Below are positions 46,076 through 58,209 of a stretch of DNA of 64,000 nucleotides, piece by piece. Each line of letters opens with the position of its first letter. Positions within the stretch are counted from its first letter, which is position 1. The stretch comes from Celoporthe dispersa (Eukaryota; Ascomycota; Sordariomycetes; Diaporthales; Cryphonectriaceae). The notes beneath the pieces are model-generated. The model ran no database searches. It was not told where the DNA came from and saw only the letters and a program-made list of their open reading frames with translations. A program made the translations under genes and the position numbers. The stretch lies in NCBI GenBank assembly GCA_016584495.1, contig WAID01000007.1, positions 4,264,001-4,328,000 of the forward strand. The letters are read 5' to 3'.

Positions 46076-47502
46076 ATGTCTCACTTAAGCTTCACGATGC
46101 TGTCTGCAAGGGAGGAAACAGTGCTGAACCCTGTGGAAAAGGTCAACCAGAAGACCTTCCTCGTAAGTAATTTTGCTACGAATCCATAATGTCATAACAA
46201 GCATTCTTCGAACCGTTCTAATTCAGGTCTAGGGTGTCACATGGGCCTTCACGGCCGTATCTTTGGTCTTTCTTGTATTTCGCGTCGCCGTTCGTATCCG
46301 AGCCTTTCGCAGGTTACAGGCGGATGACTACTTGGTGATAGCGGCATGGCTGATGCTGCTCACCTCGGCCATCATATGGCAGTTGAAGGCCTACATCATG
46401 TACCTGCTGTACGATATCACGACCGGAAAGACGGCATACTCGGTGCAATTTATCGAGGCGTACGCGACGCTCATTCCCCAGATCACTACGTTCTCTATCC
46501 TCTACTATTCGTGTCTCTGGTCCATCAAGTTCTCCTTCCTCATCTTCTTCCGCAAATTGGGATCCGGAACGCATATAAAAGCCCATACAACCTGGTGGTG
46601 GGTTGTTTGCGGCCTTACTCTGGCAGGCTGGGTGGCATGCGTTGCGGATTTCGACTACAAATGCTCTGTGGGCGACATTGCTTACATTCTCTGTAAGTGA
46701 ATATCCGAGGCGTCCCGAGTCTCGATCTCTAGGATCAAAATTGATGGCTAACCAACATATCTCGGGCAAGCTGAGTGTCCTCTGGCTGGGCCTGTCAAGT
46801 TCCAGGCGCGGACCTTTTATGCTAACATGGCTGCTGATGTCTTCACCGATATCCTGATCGTCTCGATACCTTTTCTCGTCCTGAGGAAGGTTCAGATCCC
46901 GTGGAGGAAGAAGGCTGCCTTGTTTGGGATCTTCTCAGTCACAGTCCTCATCATGGTCGTTTCTGTCATTCGCGTCACACTGGTGAAAGGCACGCAGAAG
47001 CACCTGCAGCAGGCTAGCATAGACTGGCTTTATTTTTGGTCAAATGCCGAGATGGGAGTTGGTAAGTCTCAGCGCCCCTCAATGGACCGGACTGTCCATC
47101 AATGTCAGACCGGGTTGCAGCTAACCGGATCTTGTCATGTACACAGCCATCATTGTTGCGTGCATCGCCTCCTTCCGCCAACTCTTCGTCTCCAACCAGG
47201 CCCAGCAAGGAAGAAATCCGAGCGATGAGAGGCGACAGCCCGTCCGTCACTGGTTCCTGCACGACCTTTTCTCCCGTTTCACCCGCCTCACCTCGAGGAG
47301 CAGGTCCGAGAAAAGCTTTGAGAAGCAGTGGAGCAATGATCCCCTGGAAACGAAGGGGAGCGTCTCTTTGCAGACTTACGCTGTGCCCATGGCCTCGGTG
47401 CGCGTGGATCAGACGGTCGACGTCGTCAGCACGCCATCCTTGCCCAGCTATTATGTCTATGGCGGCCAGGCCTACTCCGGCAGCACTCACAATGTTGCAT
47501 GA
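46076..47502 (+). CDS. Pth11-like / fungal rhodopsin-domain seven-TM membrane protein
   Basis: Four exons give about 370 residues with seven hydrophobic segments. The start at 46076 (MSHLSFTMLSARE) joins to GVTWAFTAVSLVFLVFRVAV. Family marks: RRLQADDYLVIAAWL after TM1 (the D-D-Y/W motif of fungal SAT4-type rhodopsin domains), a long TM3 segment around the Leu/Tyr-rich ITTFSILYYSCLWSIKFSFL and FFRKL, a Cys/Asp loop (VADFDYKCSV) with ECPLAGP, then AADVFTDILIVSIPFLVL and FWSNAEMGVAIIVACIASFR, which are typical of the family's last two helices. The tail of about 100 residues is polar. Family members are putative receptors or SM-cluster-linked membrane proteins; the ligand is unknown. Introns all join in phase. 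Confidence 0.85.
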
Positions 47503-48724
47503 TCGGGGCTGTGGTAATCTATATGCACGTTCTGGAACCCGAACTATTGCCGTACGGCGCTGGCGGGCGAGGAAAAAGCCATCAAGAAGCCAGTGGACGT
47601 GTGGATGTGTTATGTGGCAAGCGCAGTTGGCAACCATACTTACGAGGTGGCTGGAATCAAAAAGTACTATATCAGAGTGTCATTTTGGGACATGTGCACA
47701 ATGTCAGGTCGGCCGCCCTCATGACCTCAACCAGGGTCTCCGAGAACCACGGACAGGATGCGATGTCCTCGTAATTACTCTGACAGTGCGCGTGGAAAAC
47801 AACCTCCCTTAGCCCTTAGCCGATGAGTGGTTAGGCAGTCAGTCCAAGCTGTTCACGGGGCCCATTCTTTTGACTTCCATTAACTCCAAAATAAGACGGA
47901 ATAAGATAAAACAAATCAAGGTACATTGGGTAATCGGGCATACGCCGAGCGATGCGTGTTAGCATTTACCTGCAGGCACCGAATAGCCCTGCCGTCGGCC
48001 CGCCCACTGCCACTCGTTCCTCCCGGGAGGGCTGACTTCAGTGCTGTGGAACGATAAGGTACTGTAGCATCTACGGGTATGTAGTGTGAATCCTTCCCGA
48101 CTGATGTCGCAGCGGTCGACGAGGAACCCGCTCCGGCAGTGACAGCAGAGGAATAACCAGCCGCACTGTAAATCTAGTATCGCGTGAAGGATTCCTGGAA
48201 GGATTCTGAGGTAACATCGTCTAGATTTCGACATGGCGCTCTGGACCCAACAGACCAAAAGTACCATGCTCGAAGGATCGCGGAGCAGCCCATCATGACT
48301 CAGAACCTAACCATGTTTATCGAGGTCCGCCAAACCGCCTCACTGTGACGCTTCTCCTTTCTTGCGGCTGAAGATGTGTTTATGGGGACGGTGGGGCCCA
48401 AGTTATGGGCCATGCTTCTCGGGGGTCTGGAGTCCCGGGGGGGGGGGGGGCGCGCGGAACGTCACCGCACTGCATCAATCAGGGGTTGGCCAGCTAGATT
48501 CGAGAGTTGAAGTAATGAGATTTTTGTAATCCGGTATCACTCCTTGCAGTTTTGGCCGTCGGAGGCTAGTTGTATGTTCTTTAAGAAGCAACGTTCAAGG
48601 TCTTCACTAGGGCGTGCCTCGGATATCAGAAGCAGGCTTCAAGCCCGTTTGGCGAGAGAGTTGCAGTGGATACACCGTATCTCCTCACGATATTGTTACC
48701 TAGATAGGTATCGAGACAGCCTGG
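47503..48724. other. Intergenic with a G14 run
   Basis: Convergent 3' side of the Pth11-like gene (+) and P450 2 (-). G14 at 48437-48450. No gene seen. Confidence 0.4.
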
Positions 48725-50456
48725 TTAATCGCGGCTTGCCTCCTTTTGTGGCTCCCAGACAAAGTCAAAACTGACGCCATCTACACCCTTCCTGTCCTTG
48801 ATCCGCACCAGTACATCCTTTGCCGGCTCCATAATACTTGCCATGACGTGCACCTTCGTCTCGGGCTCCTCCCAGCTTCCCGATACAGGGCTCACGTCAT
48901 ACCTAAGTACCATGATGACCAGGATGGACAGCAGCTCGTTCATGGCAAAGAAGCGCCCGGGACACAGGTTCACCCCTCCGCCCCAGGACCGATGTGCTGA
49001 CACGGGGATCCTGTTTTTCCTCTCGTCACCCTGCCGCTTCTGTGGAACGAAGCGGTACGGGTCGAAGGCTGATGCGGTTGGCCCCCATGCCTTGTTGTTC
49101 TTGTGCAGCTCCGCCGAGGGGATAAAGATGAAGCTGTTCTTCTTGAGCAGGTACTTGCCGTCTAGGGTCGTGTCCTCCCGGACCACGCGTGCCGAGGCAT
49201 TCACGCTCTGCACGCGAAGAACCTCACTGACAAACGAGCTGAGGAGTGGGCAGCCTGTAATTACGTCGGGTATGTTGACGACGACCGTCTTGTCGCCGGG
49301 TGCCTCGTTGTCCATCGATTGAATGTCAAGAATAGCGTTGATGTTTGCGCGTACCTCAGAGAGAAGCGCGGGGTCAGAGTACATGTAGTAGATGAGCCAG
49401 AAGGACGTTGGCGCGGCGTTGGCCAAGAGCCCAAAGGAGATTGACAGGTCGAAGTGCTCGATGTCCGTCATGGGGATGCTGTACTTCTGGTTGACCTCAA
49501 AGCGGGCCTTGATGATGCGAGAGGCTGATTCCGACTTGTGTCCGCCTGCCGCATAGAACTTGCGCATGGCTTCGAAAACGGCCCGCGCGCGCGGCTGCCC
49601 CTGGGTGCGGTGAACTCGGGCAGGACATTCAGTCCCAATAGGCCAAAGTCGTGGTAAACGTCCCTTTGAGACATTGGATTATCAGCCTTGGTCGAGCATG
49701 GATACTTGAGACGGCCCACTGGTCCCATATGCACTTACCACAACTTCTCGATGACAGTGTAGTCCTGAAAGGGGTTGTGCTCGGCGCCATAGACGGCCTC
49801 CGTACTCGCAATGGTGATAAACTTCCTGAAAAAGTCGCACAGCTCAACCTCCCTCACCCTGGGCGAGGGAATCCTTATTCGAGTCCAAGAATTTCATGGT
49901 CCCCCCAAGCATGCCCTTGGTGATAACCTCGAGATCTCTGCCAGGTGCCAGAGACTCGTGCTGCGCCCTCAGTGTTTCCGGAAGCAACCCCACATCTTCG
50001 TGTTTCTCGGGTATGTATTCTGCCAGCTTGTCCACTGACTCCTGGGTTGAAACAAGTAGTCGTTTGGCGAACTCGATCACCATAGGTGCGAACGAGAAGA
50101 TGTTGGGCCGTCGATCGATCAGGGGGACCAGCTCGGGGGCCGTTACAATGTAGATCCTGCTACCCGGCACGCCTAGAGTATATATCGGGAGATCGGGGTA
50201 TCGCTTGCTGCAAAACAGGTCAGAAACCATCAGCCCACGGAAAGTCCCAATGCTGCACCACAGTAGCTTGGCGGACCTACGCGATCTTTCCATAATAACG
50301 TGAGCCGTGCCATAGTATACCGACAAGGTGGCCGAGGACCGGGACGTTGGAAGGGATCAGGGGCGGCTCGCGAGCGTCATGGGATGTGCCGAAGCAGCGA
50401 TCTAGTAAATACAGCAAACCCCACACGACGGTCGCCGTCAAGAGGAGCCAAAGCAT
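48725..50456 (-). CDS. Cytochrome P450 monooxygenase 2 (two frameshifts)
   Basis: About 520 residues from the Met at 50456: ER anchor MLWLLLTATVVWGLLYLL, proline hinge REPPLIPSNVPVLGH, KRYPDLPIYTLGVPGSRIYI. The I-helix side is FDLSISFGLLANAAPTSFW, with Asn-Ala-Ala-Pro in place of the usual AGxDT, as in prostacyclin-synthase/CYP7-like P450s. K-helix ExxR is SEVLR, and the heme loop is SWGGGVNLCPGR with the axial Cys and Trp in place of Phe. Two breaks: a G run at 49857-49859 (one extra base; the corrected text joins SLAQ to VREVELCDFF) and a CG repeat at about 49584-49594 (one CG unit too many joins RGSRA to RAVFEAMRKFY). All hallmark blocks are intact around them, so sequence error is likelier than decay. 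Substrate unknown. Confidence 0.8.
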
Positions 50457-51108
50457 CTTGATGTTTCTTCCAAGTGTGTGGAAAGAAAGAGAAAGAAGAA
50501 AAAAAAAAAGGCTTGTTCAGGGGGGCGAGCGAGAGGATGCCGAGTCCTCAGTACACGAGCAAATATCTCCACAGCCTCAAAAAAGATTGTCCTTGGGGAC
50601 TGAGGGCCACTGGTTTTGATAGCCCGAGCTGAAGATGATGTCTACCTAGGTACTTAGACGGAAGTGGGCTGGCATTTCTGAGAAATATCAATGTAACGGT
50701 GCTATGGCCATAGTCCCGGTCAAAAGTACCTCGACGGGTTGTACAGGAGAGATAGAAGAAGAAAAAGCCGCTACAGGCAGCTCAAGTATACAGTATACCT
50801 ATCTATGTGGGTGGTGGCCTGACTGACTCGTATTAGGAGCAATCTTATTGGTTCTGTGACTTCGTGAGGTTCCATTGCCTGCGGGGAGCCTGCATGGCGA
50901 CCGCAGGGGTTTCAGGTCGGAATACTACCGTACCTGTGCCTACAATGGGACGGGAAAAGTATGTAGGAGAAATTATTTTGGTCAACAAGACGAGGGCGCG
51001 CACTGGATCAACATGATATTCACCTTCCCACGCATGCTCTCTCACTCGCGATAGGACCGACTAAGCGCGTACCTCACCCTACCGCGAAAACCAAACTCAC
51101 GCACTGCC
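50457..51108. promoter_or_regulatory. Divergent promoter between P450 2 and P450 3
   Basis: 652 bp between two head-to-head P450 start codons, suggesting joint expression. It contains a purine-rich tract near 50485-50510. No factor site was recognised with confidence. Confidence 0.4.
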
Positions 51109-52889
51109 ATGATCTTGCAACTTGTGCTCGGCCTCGCGCTGGCTCACCTGGGCTGGAGCCTGGTCTGCCTAGAAATTAATGTCCGCAAGGCGCGCGCCCT
51201 GAACGTCTCTGTCGTGAGACTGCCCGTCGACCCGGTAAATTTCTTGTGGATATTCTTGCAGGGTCACGTCTGGGGCTTCCTCGACCGACTCCCTATCGCG
51301 TGGTCGTCATATCCTGATTTCATCCGCTTCTCGTACCGTGGATGGCACTTCAGGGAAAAGTCGAATCCCGCCGTACGCCTCGGACCAGTCTGGGCTCTGG
51401 TGACCCCCGTCACGTTCTACCTGCACTTTACCGATCCAGACGCCATCAATGAGCTCTTTGTGAGGCGATCCCACTTCATCCGACCCATTAAGAACTATAG
51501 TAAGCAAGCCCTCCGCACTACAGCATCCCGGAGTGGTTCATATGGCTGACCAGCGTCTCGGGAAAAGAGCTACTGGAGGTTTACGGTCCTTGTATCTCCA
51601 CGGCAGGATGGGACGACTGGGCTCGCCACCGCAAGGTGCTGGCGGCACCGTTCAACGAGAGCATTATGCACTTCGTCTGGGACGAAAGCCTGCGTCAAGC
51701 CGTGGCCATGTTGCGCTCCTGGGCTGACGCGTCCCAGGCTGCCGCCGGGATCAAAAGCGTGCAGAGGGATACGAGAACCCTCTCGCTCAACGTGCTTGCA
51801 TCAACAGGGTTCCGAAAGTCCTACGACTTCCGCGGCTCGGCGGACACAGCTCCGCAAGGCGAAGCGAGCAGCTACCGTGACGCCCTCCAGACTGTGCTTG
51901 ACAACGCCATCCTCATCATGATCATCCCGTACAAATACCTACGAGGTTCTCTTGTACCAAAGAAACTAGTAAGGGTAGGCGACGCGGCAAGGGCCTTCAA
52001 GAAGCATATGGAGAAGATGCTTGAGGATGAAACGAACGCCCTGAGCCAAAACAAGCCTGGATCCGGGGGTATCATGAGTGCCTTTGTGCGCGCACTCGAC
52101 GTGCACGAGAGGGAGATCGTTGCCCACCCTGCCGTGAAGGAGAGCAAAGATGGCAAGAAGGGCCTCTCTATCGATGAGATCTTTGGGAATATCTTCGTGA
52201 TCAACTTCGCCGGCCATGATACAACGGCCAATACTCTTGCATTCGCCATGCTCCTCCTGGCTGCTCATCCCGACGTGCAGGCGTGGCTGGCGGAAGAGAT
52301 AGCAGCCATGCAGACCACCCTTGAGGGCGACGTACCTGTCGAGAAGTGGGACTACCACGCTGTGTTCCCTCAGCTTAAGCGCTGCCAGGCCGTTATGCTC
52401 GAGACGCTGCGTCTCTACCCGCCCATAATGTCTCTCCCCAAGTGGACAAAAGGAAGGGCGCAGGAAATCAAGGTCGGCGAGCAAACACTAGTTATTCCTC
52501 CCGGGGTAGGCACCTCTCCGCACCTGCTCGCCATACACACCCATCCAAAGTACTGGACCGACCCGTTCACCTGGAAGCCCTCGCGCTGGATCATAGGGTC
52601 CGACTCTGGGGCAGCTGGCGAGGAGCTGTGGACGCCGACCCCACATACCTACTTTCCTTGGTCGGACGGGCCGCAGAACTGTCCTGGGGAAAAGTTCTCC
52701 AAGGTCGAGGCGGTAGCGGTGCTAGCGTGCCTCTTCAGAGGCCACCGCCTGGCAGTGAAGAGGGAGCCTGGCGAAGGGGAAGAGGCTGCTAGGAGGCGAG
52801 CCATCAGGTGCACCAATGATGTGAACCTGGAGATGCTCCTTAGGATGCGAAATGCGGATAGCGTAAAACTGACCTGCACGGTAGCCTGA
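51109..52889 (+). CDS. Cytochrome P450 monooxygenase 3
   Basis: Two exons give about 560 residues. The start at 51109 yields an ER anchor (MILQLVLGLALAHLGWSLVC). The intron runs from GTAAGC near 51498 to an acceptor AAAAG near 51569, joining RPIKNY to KLLEVYGPCISTAGWDDW in phase. Helix C is WARHRKVLAAPFNE; the I-helix is INFAGHDTTANTL with the full AGxDTT proton-delivery motif; the K-helix is LETLRLYPP; the heme loop is PWSDGPQNCPGEKFS with axial Cys and Trp in place of the first Phe. It ends at 52889, 224 bp from the 3' end of the O-methyltransferase. No lesion. It oxidises an unknown cluster intermediate. Confidence 0.88.
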
Positions 52890-53112
52890 GCAACACCTAT
52901 ACCTAGGGATGGACACTGAGCGGGTCCAGATCAAGTCTCTGAATCATCGTCCTGAGTTGTAATTATTATTACATTCAGGTCTGCCACAGCACTATAAAGT
53001 AAAATCTGCCTCCGGAAGAAACCAACAAGACTTTATAAATCTACATCTTGCACGCCCATTTCTTAGCTGTACTCAAAGGATTCAAAACTTTAATGGCCGA
53101 CCCTCGGCTCCC

Positions 53113-54416
53113 TTACGAATCGCTGTCGCCAGCCCATTCTGCCTCAATGATGGCCATTCTCGCACCCTGCGGCAACACGATGCCTTTGAATTGGAAACCG
53201 GCATCAGCCTCCCTGAAAAGAGCAGCCCACGTCTCGGCATCCCGCTCTCGAGCATTGTTGAATGCCTTCATGGAGATGTCCATGATCCTTAGCTTGCGAT
53301 CCGCCGCAACGCCCAGCTGCCCCGGCTCGGGAATACAGACGTCGTTGATAATCACCCTGGCGCCTCTCTTGAGAGCGGGCACCAGAGCCCTCAGGATCAT
53401 GATGCTATACTTGTCACTCCAGTCGTGGAGGATCCAACGCAGGAGGTAGACATCGGCTCCCTTGACAGGCTGCGGAGTGAGGAAATCATGCTCCATGCCT
53501 GTAATGCGGCCCTTGAGCTCGGCTGGGATCTGGGTTTCCAGCCCCGAGATGGTGTCCGGAAGGTCCTGCACGACGACCTGCTTAATCTCTGGATACTTGT
53601 TGGCCAGTGCCACGGCGACCTGCCCGTGCGAGCCGCCGACGTCGACGAGCGTCCGAGTGCCTGCCAGGTCGCAGCCCTGCAGCAGGTACTCGATGCTATA
53701 GCTGCTGTGTAGGTGGGAGAAGCTCATGGCGTCGATGAAGCGCTGCTGCCGCGCGGGGTCCCTTTGATGACGTCGAACGGGTTCTCGCCCGCGGTGCCGT
53801 GCGCCAGCGAGTAGCCGCTCTCACTGGGCTCCTCGCTGCCAGGCCAGCGCTGGGCGGCATCGACGGTGCGCGACAGCGACGGCCAGAACTCCTCAGCGAT
53901 GTTAAGAAGCCACGCCTCAAGCATGGGGCTGCCGAGGAGTACCCGCGAGGCAGCTGTGTGCACGACGGTGCCCCTGCGCGGCTCCGCAAAGACGTGGCGG
54001 CCCATGGCGACGCGCAGGAAGCGCGTCATATCCTTGACAGGGACGCCGGCGGCGCTGGCGATGGCATCAAAGGTCGTCTCAGCCCCCTCGGCGGCGGGGA
54101 CGTGGCGCGCGAGCCCGTGGCGGTAGATGTACTGGATGCTCAGCATCAGGTACTGGTCACCCGCGCAGTTGGCGATGAGTGCCACGGGCCCCAGAAGCAG
54201 GTGGTGCAGCTCGTCGGTCGCCTCGAGGGCTGCGTCCCTGGCGGCCTGGATGTCTGCCGGGAGGGGCCGGGCGGGAGGAAGGCCGTCGCCCTTGTCGAAG
54301 GATGGCTCGGGCAGGCCCTGGGCGTGGAAGAACTCGAGATACTTCTTGGTGCTGTCCTGCACCCGAGCGAGAAGCTGGGTCATGGGACCTGTAACTACTG
54401 TTTCCTGGCTCGCCAT
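53113..54416 (-). CDS. SAM-dependent O-methyltransferase (one frameshift)
   Basis: About 435 residues from the Met at 54416 (MASQETVVTG). The N-terminal half is the winged-helix dimerisation domain of fungal O-methyltransferases (for example AAEGAETTFDAIASAAGVP and RFLRVAMGRHVFAEP). The C-terminal half is the Rossmann catalytic domain: LVDVGGSHGQVAVALANKYP (SAM-binding glycine motif), VVQDLPDTI, MEHDFLTPQPVKGADVYLLR, and LHDWSDKYSIMILRAL, where the His is in the position of the catalytic base. The halves are in different frames because of a C run at 53760-53762: with one base more the text joins DVIKGD to PARQQRFIDAMSF. It would methylate a hydroxyl group of a cluster product. Confidence 0.85.
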
Positions 54417-55310
54417 GATGGGCAAAAGAAATAACGAGCAGCCCTGCAGTTCTGGATTGCTTTGGGATATGTTCTCTCCCTGCTTGTCGTCTCGCTAATA
54501 TGCGCACCAACACTTCTTGACCGACGTGACGATCGTAGCCAGGTAAGTAAGCACAAAGTTAATAGCGAGTATCTATTGATGTCATATAGAATAATCTTTT
54601 TCTTAAAAAAAAAAGGGGGGGGGATAGGAAAAAATGGCCAGGCACACGACGAGTCCAAAATATAAAAGTATAACTCTCTCATATCAAATTGTCTATGAAT
54701 CTGCAGGTACTTACGGCCCAAGTACAGACTCTTTCGCTAGGAAGCCCCCTCGTACCCACCCTCATGTTACGCTGAGATGCGGGCAGGTGTGCTCACACAG
54801 TGTACAGCTTCAACCCTTGTCAGGCAGGGGGACCTTTTCACAGTGTCTCGAAGGAAAGAGATTGGCGGACACCTGAGCGATCCCACCTCAGCTTCAGGGT
54901 CTAGGCTCGATGCAACATCGAGTCAGCACCTGCAGGCAACAAACGCGGTGATAGCGTTATTATTTTATACCTCTACGCCGCGTAGATACGGAGTACTGCG
55001 CCTAAGAGACAGGTGCCAAATCGTTACGGTGTAGAGGCTCGCATCATCCACCCCAGATGTCACGTAGGGGCGAGCTGGTCTGAATTCTCAAGCCACGACG
55101 TAGATACGCTCCTCGGGTCCAGGTGTCTCTTCTTCTACAAAGATTGGCCGCGCTGGGTGAGCTTGTTAGCTGCAGCACTTCCAAACTGACACCCCAAATC
55201 CAGCAAGCAGCCTGCTCGCTCTCTGTCCTCTTGCCCCGAGCCCTTGCCCTGAGACCTCCTCCCGCGCTCTGCCCTCCTCCCGCTGCTTCTGGCACCGGGG
55301 CTACACCATC
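54417..55310. promoter_or_regulatory. Divergent promoter between O-methyltransferase and MFS exporter
   Basis: 894 bp between head-to-head genes. Carries an A10 run followed by G9 (54605-54623) and no gene. Confidence 0.4.
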
Positions 55311-57326
55311 ATGTCCAAGGCGGAGCCGACTGGCGATACCAACACTTCAAGTTACCTCTCGGGATGGCGGCTCCACGTCGTCATCGCGTGCCTCTTCTGG
55401 GGCTCCTTCGTCATGGCGCTGGACACTAACATCATTAATGTCGCCCTGCCCGTCATCACGACCGACTTTCACGACCTCAAGGACTACGCGTGGTACGGGA
55501 GCGCGTACCTGCTGACCCTCACGGCATTCCAGCCCTTGTATGGCTCCGTCTACAAATATTATCAGACCGATATAGTGTATCGGTTTGCTATATTTAGCTT
55601 TGAATGTAAGTACTTGTGCGTCGCTTGGATCCTCGTCACCTGATGTGTATGTCACGTACTGGTGTTGTTGACGATATCCCGCCCCCTAGTTGGTTCGGTC
55701 CTATGTGCTGCCGCCGTGAACTCCACCATGTTCATCATCGGAAGAGCTGTTGCGGGATTTGGGGCGGCAGGCATCCTGCAGGGCGCCTTGAGTATTATCA
55801 GCCAAGTTGTCCCTCTCGAGAAGCGGTTCGTTATTTTACTTCCCAAGAGCAGTCTCCAGAGTACTTCCCCAGGCGCTTTATATGTTTCCTGGAAGAGCGA
55901 GCTGACCGTCTCCACCTGACTTGTTAGCCCTCTCTACATGGGCATCGTCATCAGCGTCTTTGTCATCACCACCACGGTCGGCCCAGTGCTCGGGGGCGTG
56001 TTTACGCAGCACAGCACTTGGCGCTGGTGCTTTTGGGTGTAAGTTATATACCTTCAAGAGGCTGTCGGCTAACACCAGGCGAACTTGCACATGGGATACA
56101 GGCTTACCGATTGATTCATTTTTAAAGAAACCTTCCTATCGGTGCAGTCGTCCTCGCGGGGCTCACCGTCTTCCTTAGGATTAGGGGCGTGCCTAATGAG
56201 GACCGAAAGCTCCCATTCAAGACCAAGATCCAGAGGATGGACCTGGCCGGATGTCTGACATTCCTCGGCGCAGTCTGCTGTCTGCTACTTGCTTTCCAAT
56301 GGGGCGGGCAGTCCAAGGCATGGGGCTCGGCCGACGTCGTCGGATGTCTCGTCGGCGGAGTGGCTATTGGAATCCTGTTCGTCTATCTATCTTGGAAGAG
56401 GAAGGACGCCGCCTTGATACCCCTTCGCATCCTGAAGCAGAGGTCCATATGGACGAGCTCAATGGTGCTTTTCTTCTTTGGAGCTCAGAACTACATTGTC
56501 AGTCCCCAGATTGTATCTCTTCTCAGACTACATAACACTCACGCTGACCGTTTGGCGTTTCCGGGTCCCGACTAGAACTCCTATTACCTTCCCCTATGGT
56601 TTCCAGGGCGTCAAAGGCTTCAGCCCCGTGACGACCGGCGTCGATTTCATCCCTCGACTCCTCCCACAGCTCGTCACCCTCATCATCGCGGGCGCCGTGG
56701 TCAAGAAGTTCGGCCACTACGTGCCGTACATGCTCGTGGGCGAGGTGATCGCTGTCGGCGGCCAGGCTATGCTGACCCAGTTCCGGCCCGACAGCGACAC
56801 CCTCTACTGGGCAGCGTCGCTAGTTGTCAGCGGCATCGGGACGGGCATAGCAATGCAGCTACCCTACACCGCCGTCGCCGTCACGCTCCCTGACGAGGAC
56901 ATACCCGTCGGCAACGCCATCGCTGTGCTCTTCTACCAGCTCGGGGGCGCCATTTTTATATCGGTGGGGCAGAACATCACCATCAGCACCATCATTGACC
57001 TCGTGCCCAAAATTCTTCCCTCTGGAATCACCCCCGAGACGGTGATCACCGAGGGCGCGACGAATCTCCAGGCCATCGCTACGAGTGCCAAGGAGCTTGC
57101 ACTGCTGCGCGATATATGGAATACAGCTATTACGAGGACCATGATCTTGTCTGCGGCTGTTGTTGGTGCCTCGGTGCCATTTACTATGGGTATGGAGTGG
57201 TTGAACGCCGTCAAAGTCGCCCAGGAGAAGACGAAAGCGAGTGAGCAGCAGGGTTTTGGCGAGAGAGGTGAAGACAGTCCGATAAGTCTTGACACGTCAA
57301 CGAAGGAAAGCCCCTTGGAATACTAG
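55311..57326 (+). CDS. MFS exporter, 14-TM DHA2 type, secondary-metabolite efflux
   Basis: Five exons encode about 545 residues. Start MSKAEPTGDTNTSS at 55311. TM1 carries the family motif (VMALDTNIINVALPVITTDF), then WYGSAYLLTLTAFQPLYGSVY, FIIGRAVAGFGAAGILQGAL (RxxxGxGxxG of TM4), and ITTTVGPVLGGVFTQHSTWRWCFW (the antiporter C motif and WRW at TM5-6). NLPIGAVVLAGL follows across an intron, as in aflatoxin/gliotoxin-cluster exporters. Later blocks: SSMVLFFFGAQNY, YYLPLWFQGVKGFSPVTTGV, and VGNAIAVLFYQLGGAIFISVG. All four introns join in phase and no lesion is seen. It probably exports the cluster product and so gives self-protection. Confidence 0.9.
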
Positions 57327-58209
57327 CCAAGACAGGAGACTTGTAATAACAGAAGCCCTTGTTCCACTGCAGGAGAGTAATTCTAAGCTTTACATACTCT
57401 TACATAAGTGGAAAGTGGAAGTATTCGATAATGTCTAAGTAAACATACTTAATAAAACCGGTCTTAACAGACCAGCATATTATGCAAACGAGTAGTAACC
57501 CCTTTATCCTCAGAGCAAAGCTCAAGCGTCTCTCCCTAAGTGGTCAAATATTTCGAACGATTCGCTTAATAAATAATCAAATATTACTGACTCTGAATGA
57601 TGCAGCACATTATTGTTGAAGAAATCATGAAGTTTCTAGCGCTTTGGCTATCTTGACACAGCACTTTCAACTTACTCTACCTATTCTTGTAAGCATTGCC
57701 CTCTTTATTACTTGAAGATCTTAAGATTATTGCAATGCGCATTATACCTCCCTCCTCTAGAGGCTCACTAATTCGGCTGCGTCTCTTAGTGAGCCCTGTC
57801 TGTATAATTTCCAAGAGTTCTATCTATCCCCGAACTTCTAAAAAGTACGTTGCAAGCTGAAGCATAACAAGTACTTTAACTTATTACTGTATGTATTCTT
57901 TCCTAGCGAAGTATTTTAATTGGTCTTTATTGTAGGACCGTATTGCTCAAATCAAGCCTTTTTCAGCTTTAATGGCTCTAGACCAGACACAGTGCTGGTC
58001 GGTTCAAGCAATTTCCTCAGGTGATCTCCTTGAATCAGCTCCTCTAGATTATTCTCTACAATCTTTCTAGCTATCCTTTCGAGATGGACGCTGAAGAACC
58101 GCTTCGGCACGATGGCAGTAATCAATATGCCACCAAGTCATGGAATTTGAATTTAAATTATGAAAACGTACCGTCTAATAAAATTATTTGGTTACAAGCA
58201 GACACATAT
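57327..58209. other. Intergenic, AT-rich
   Basis: Convergent 3' spacer between the MFS exporter (+) and the HET gene (-). No gene recognised. Confidence 0.4.
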
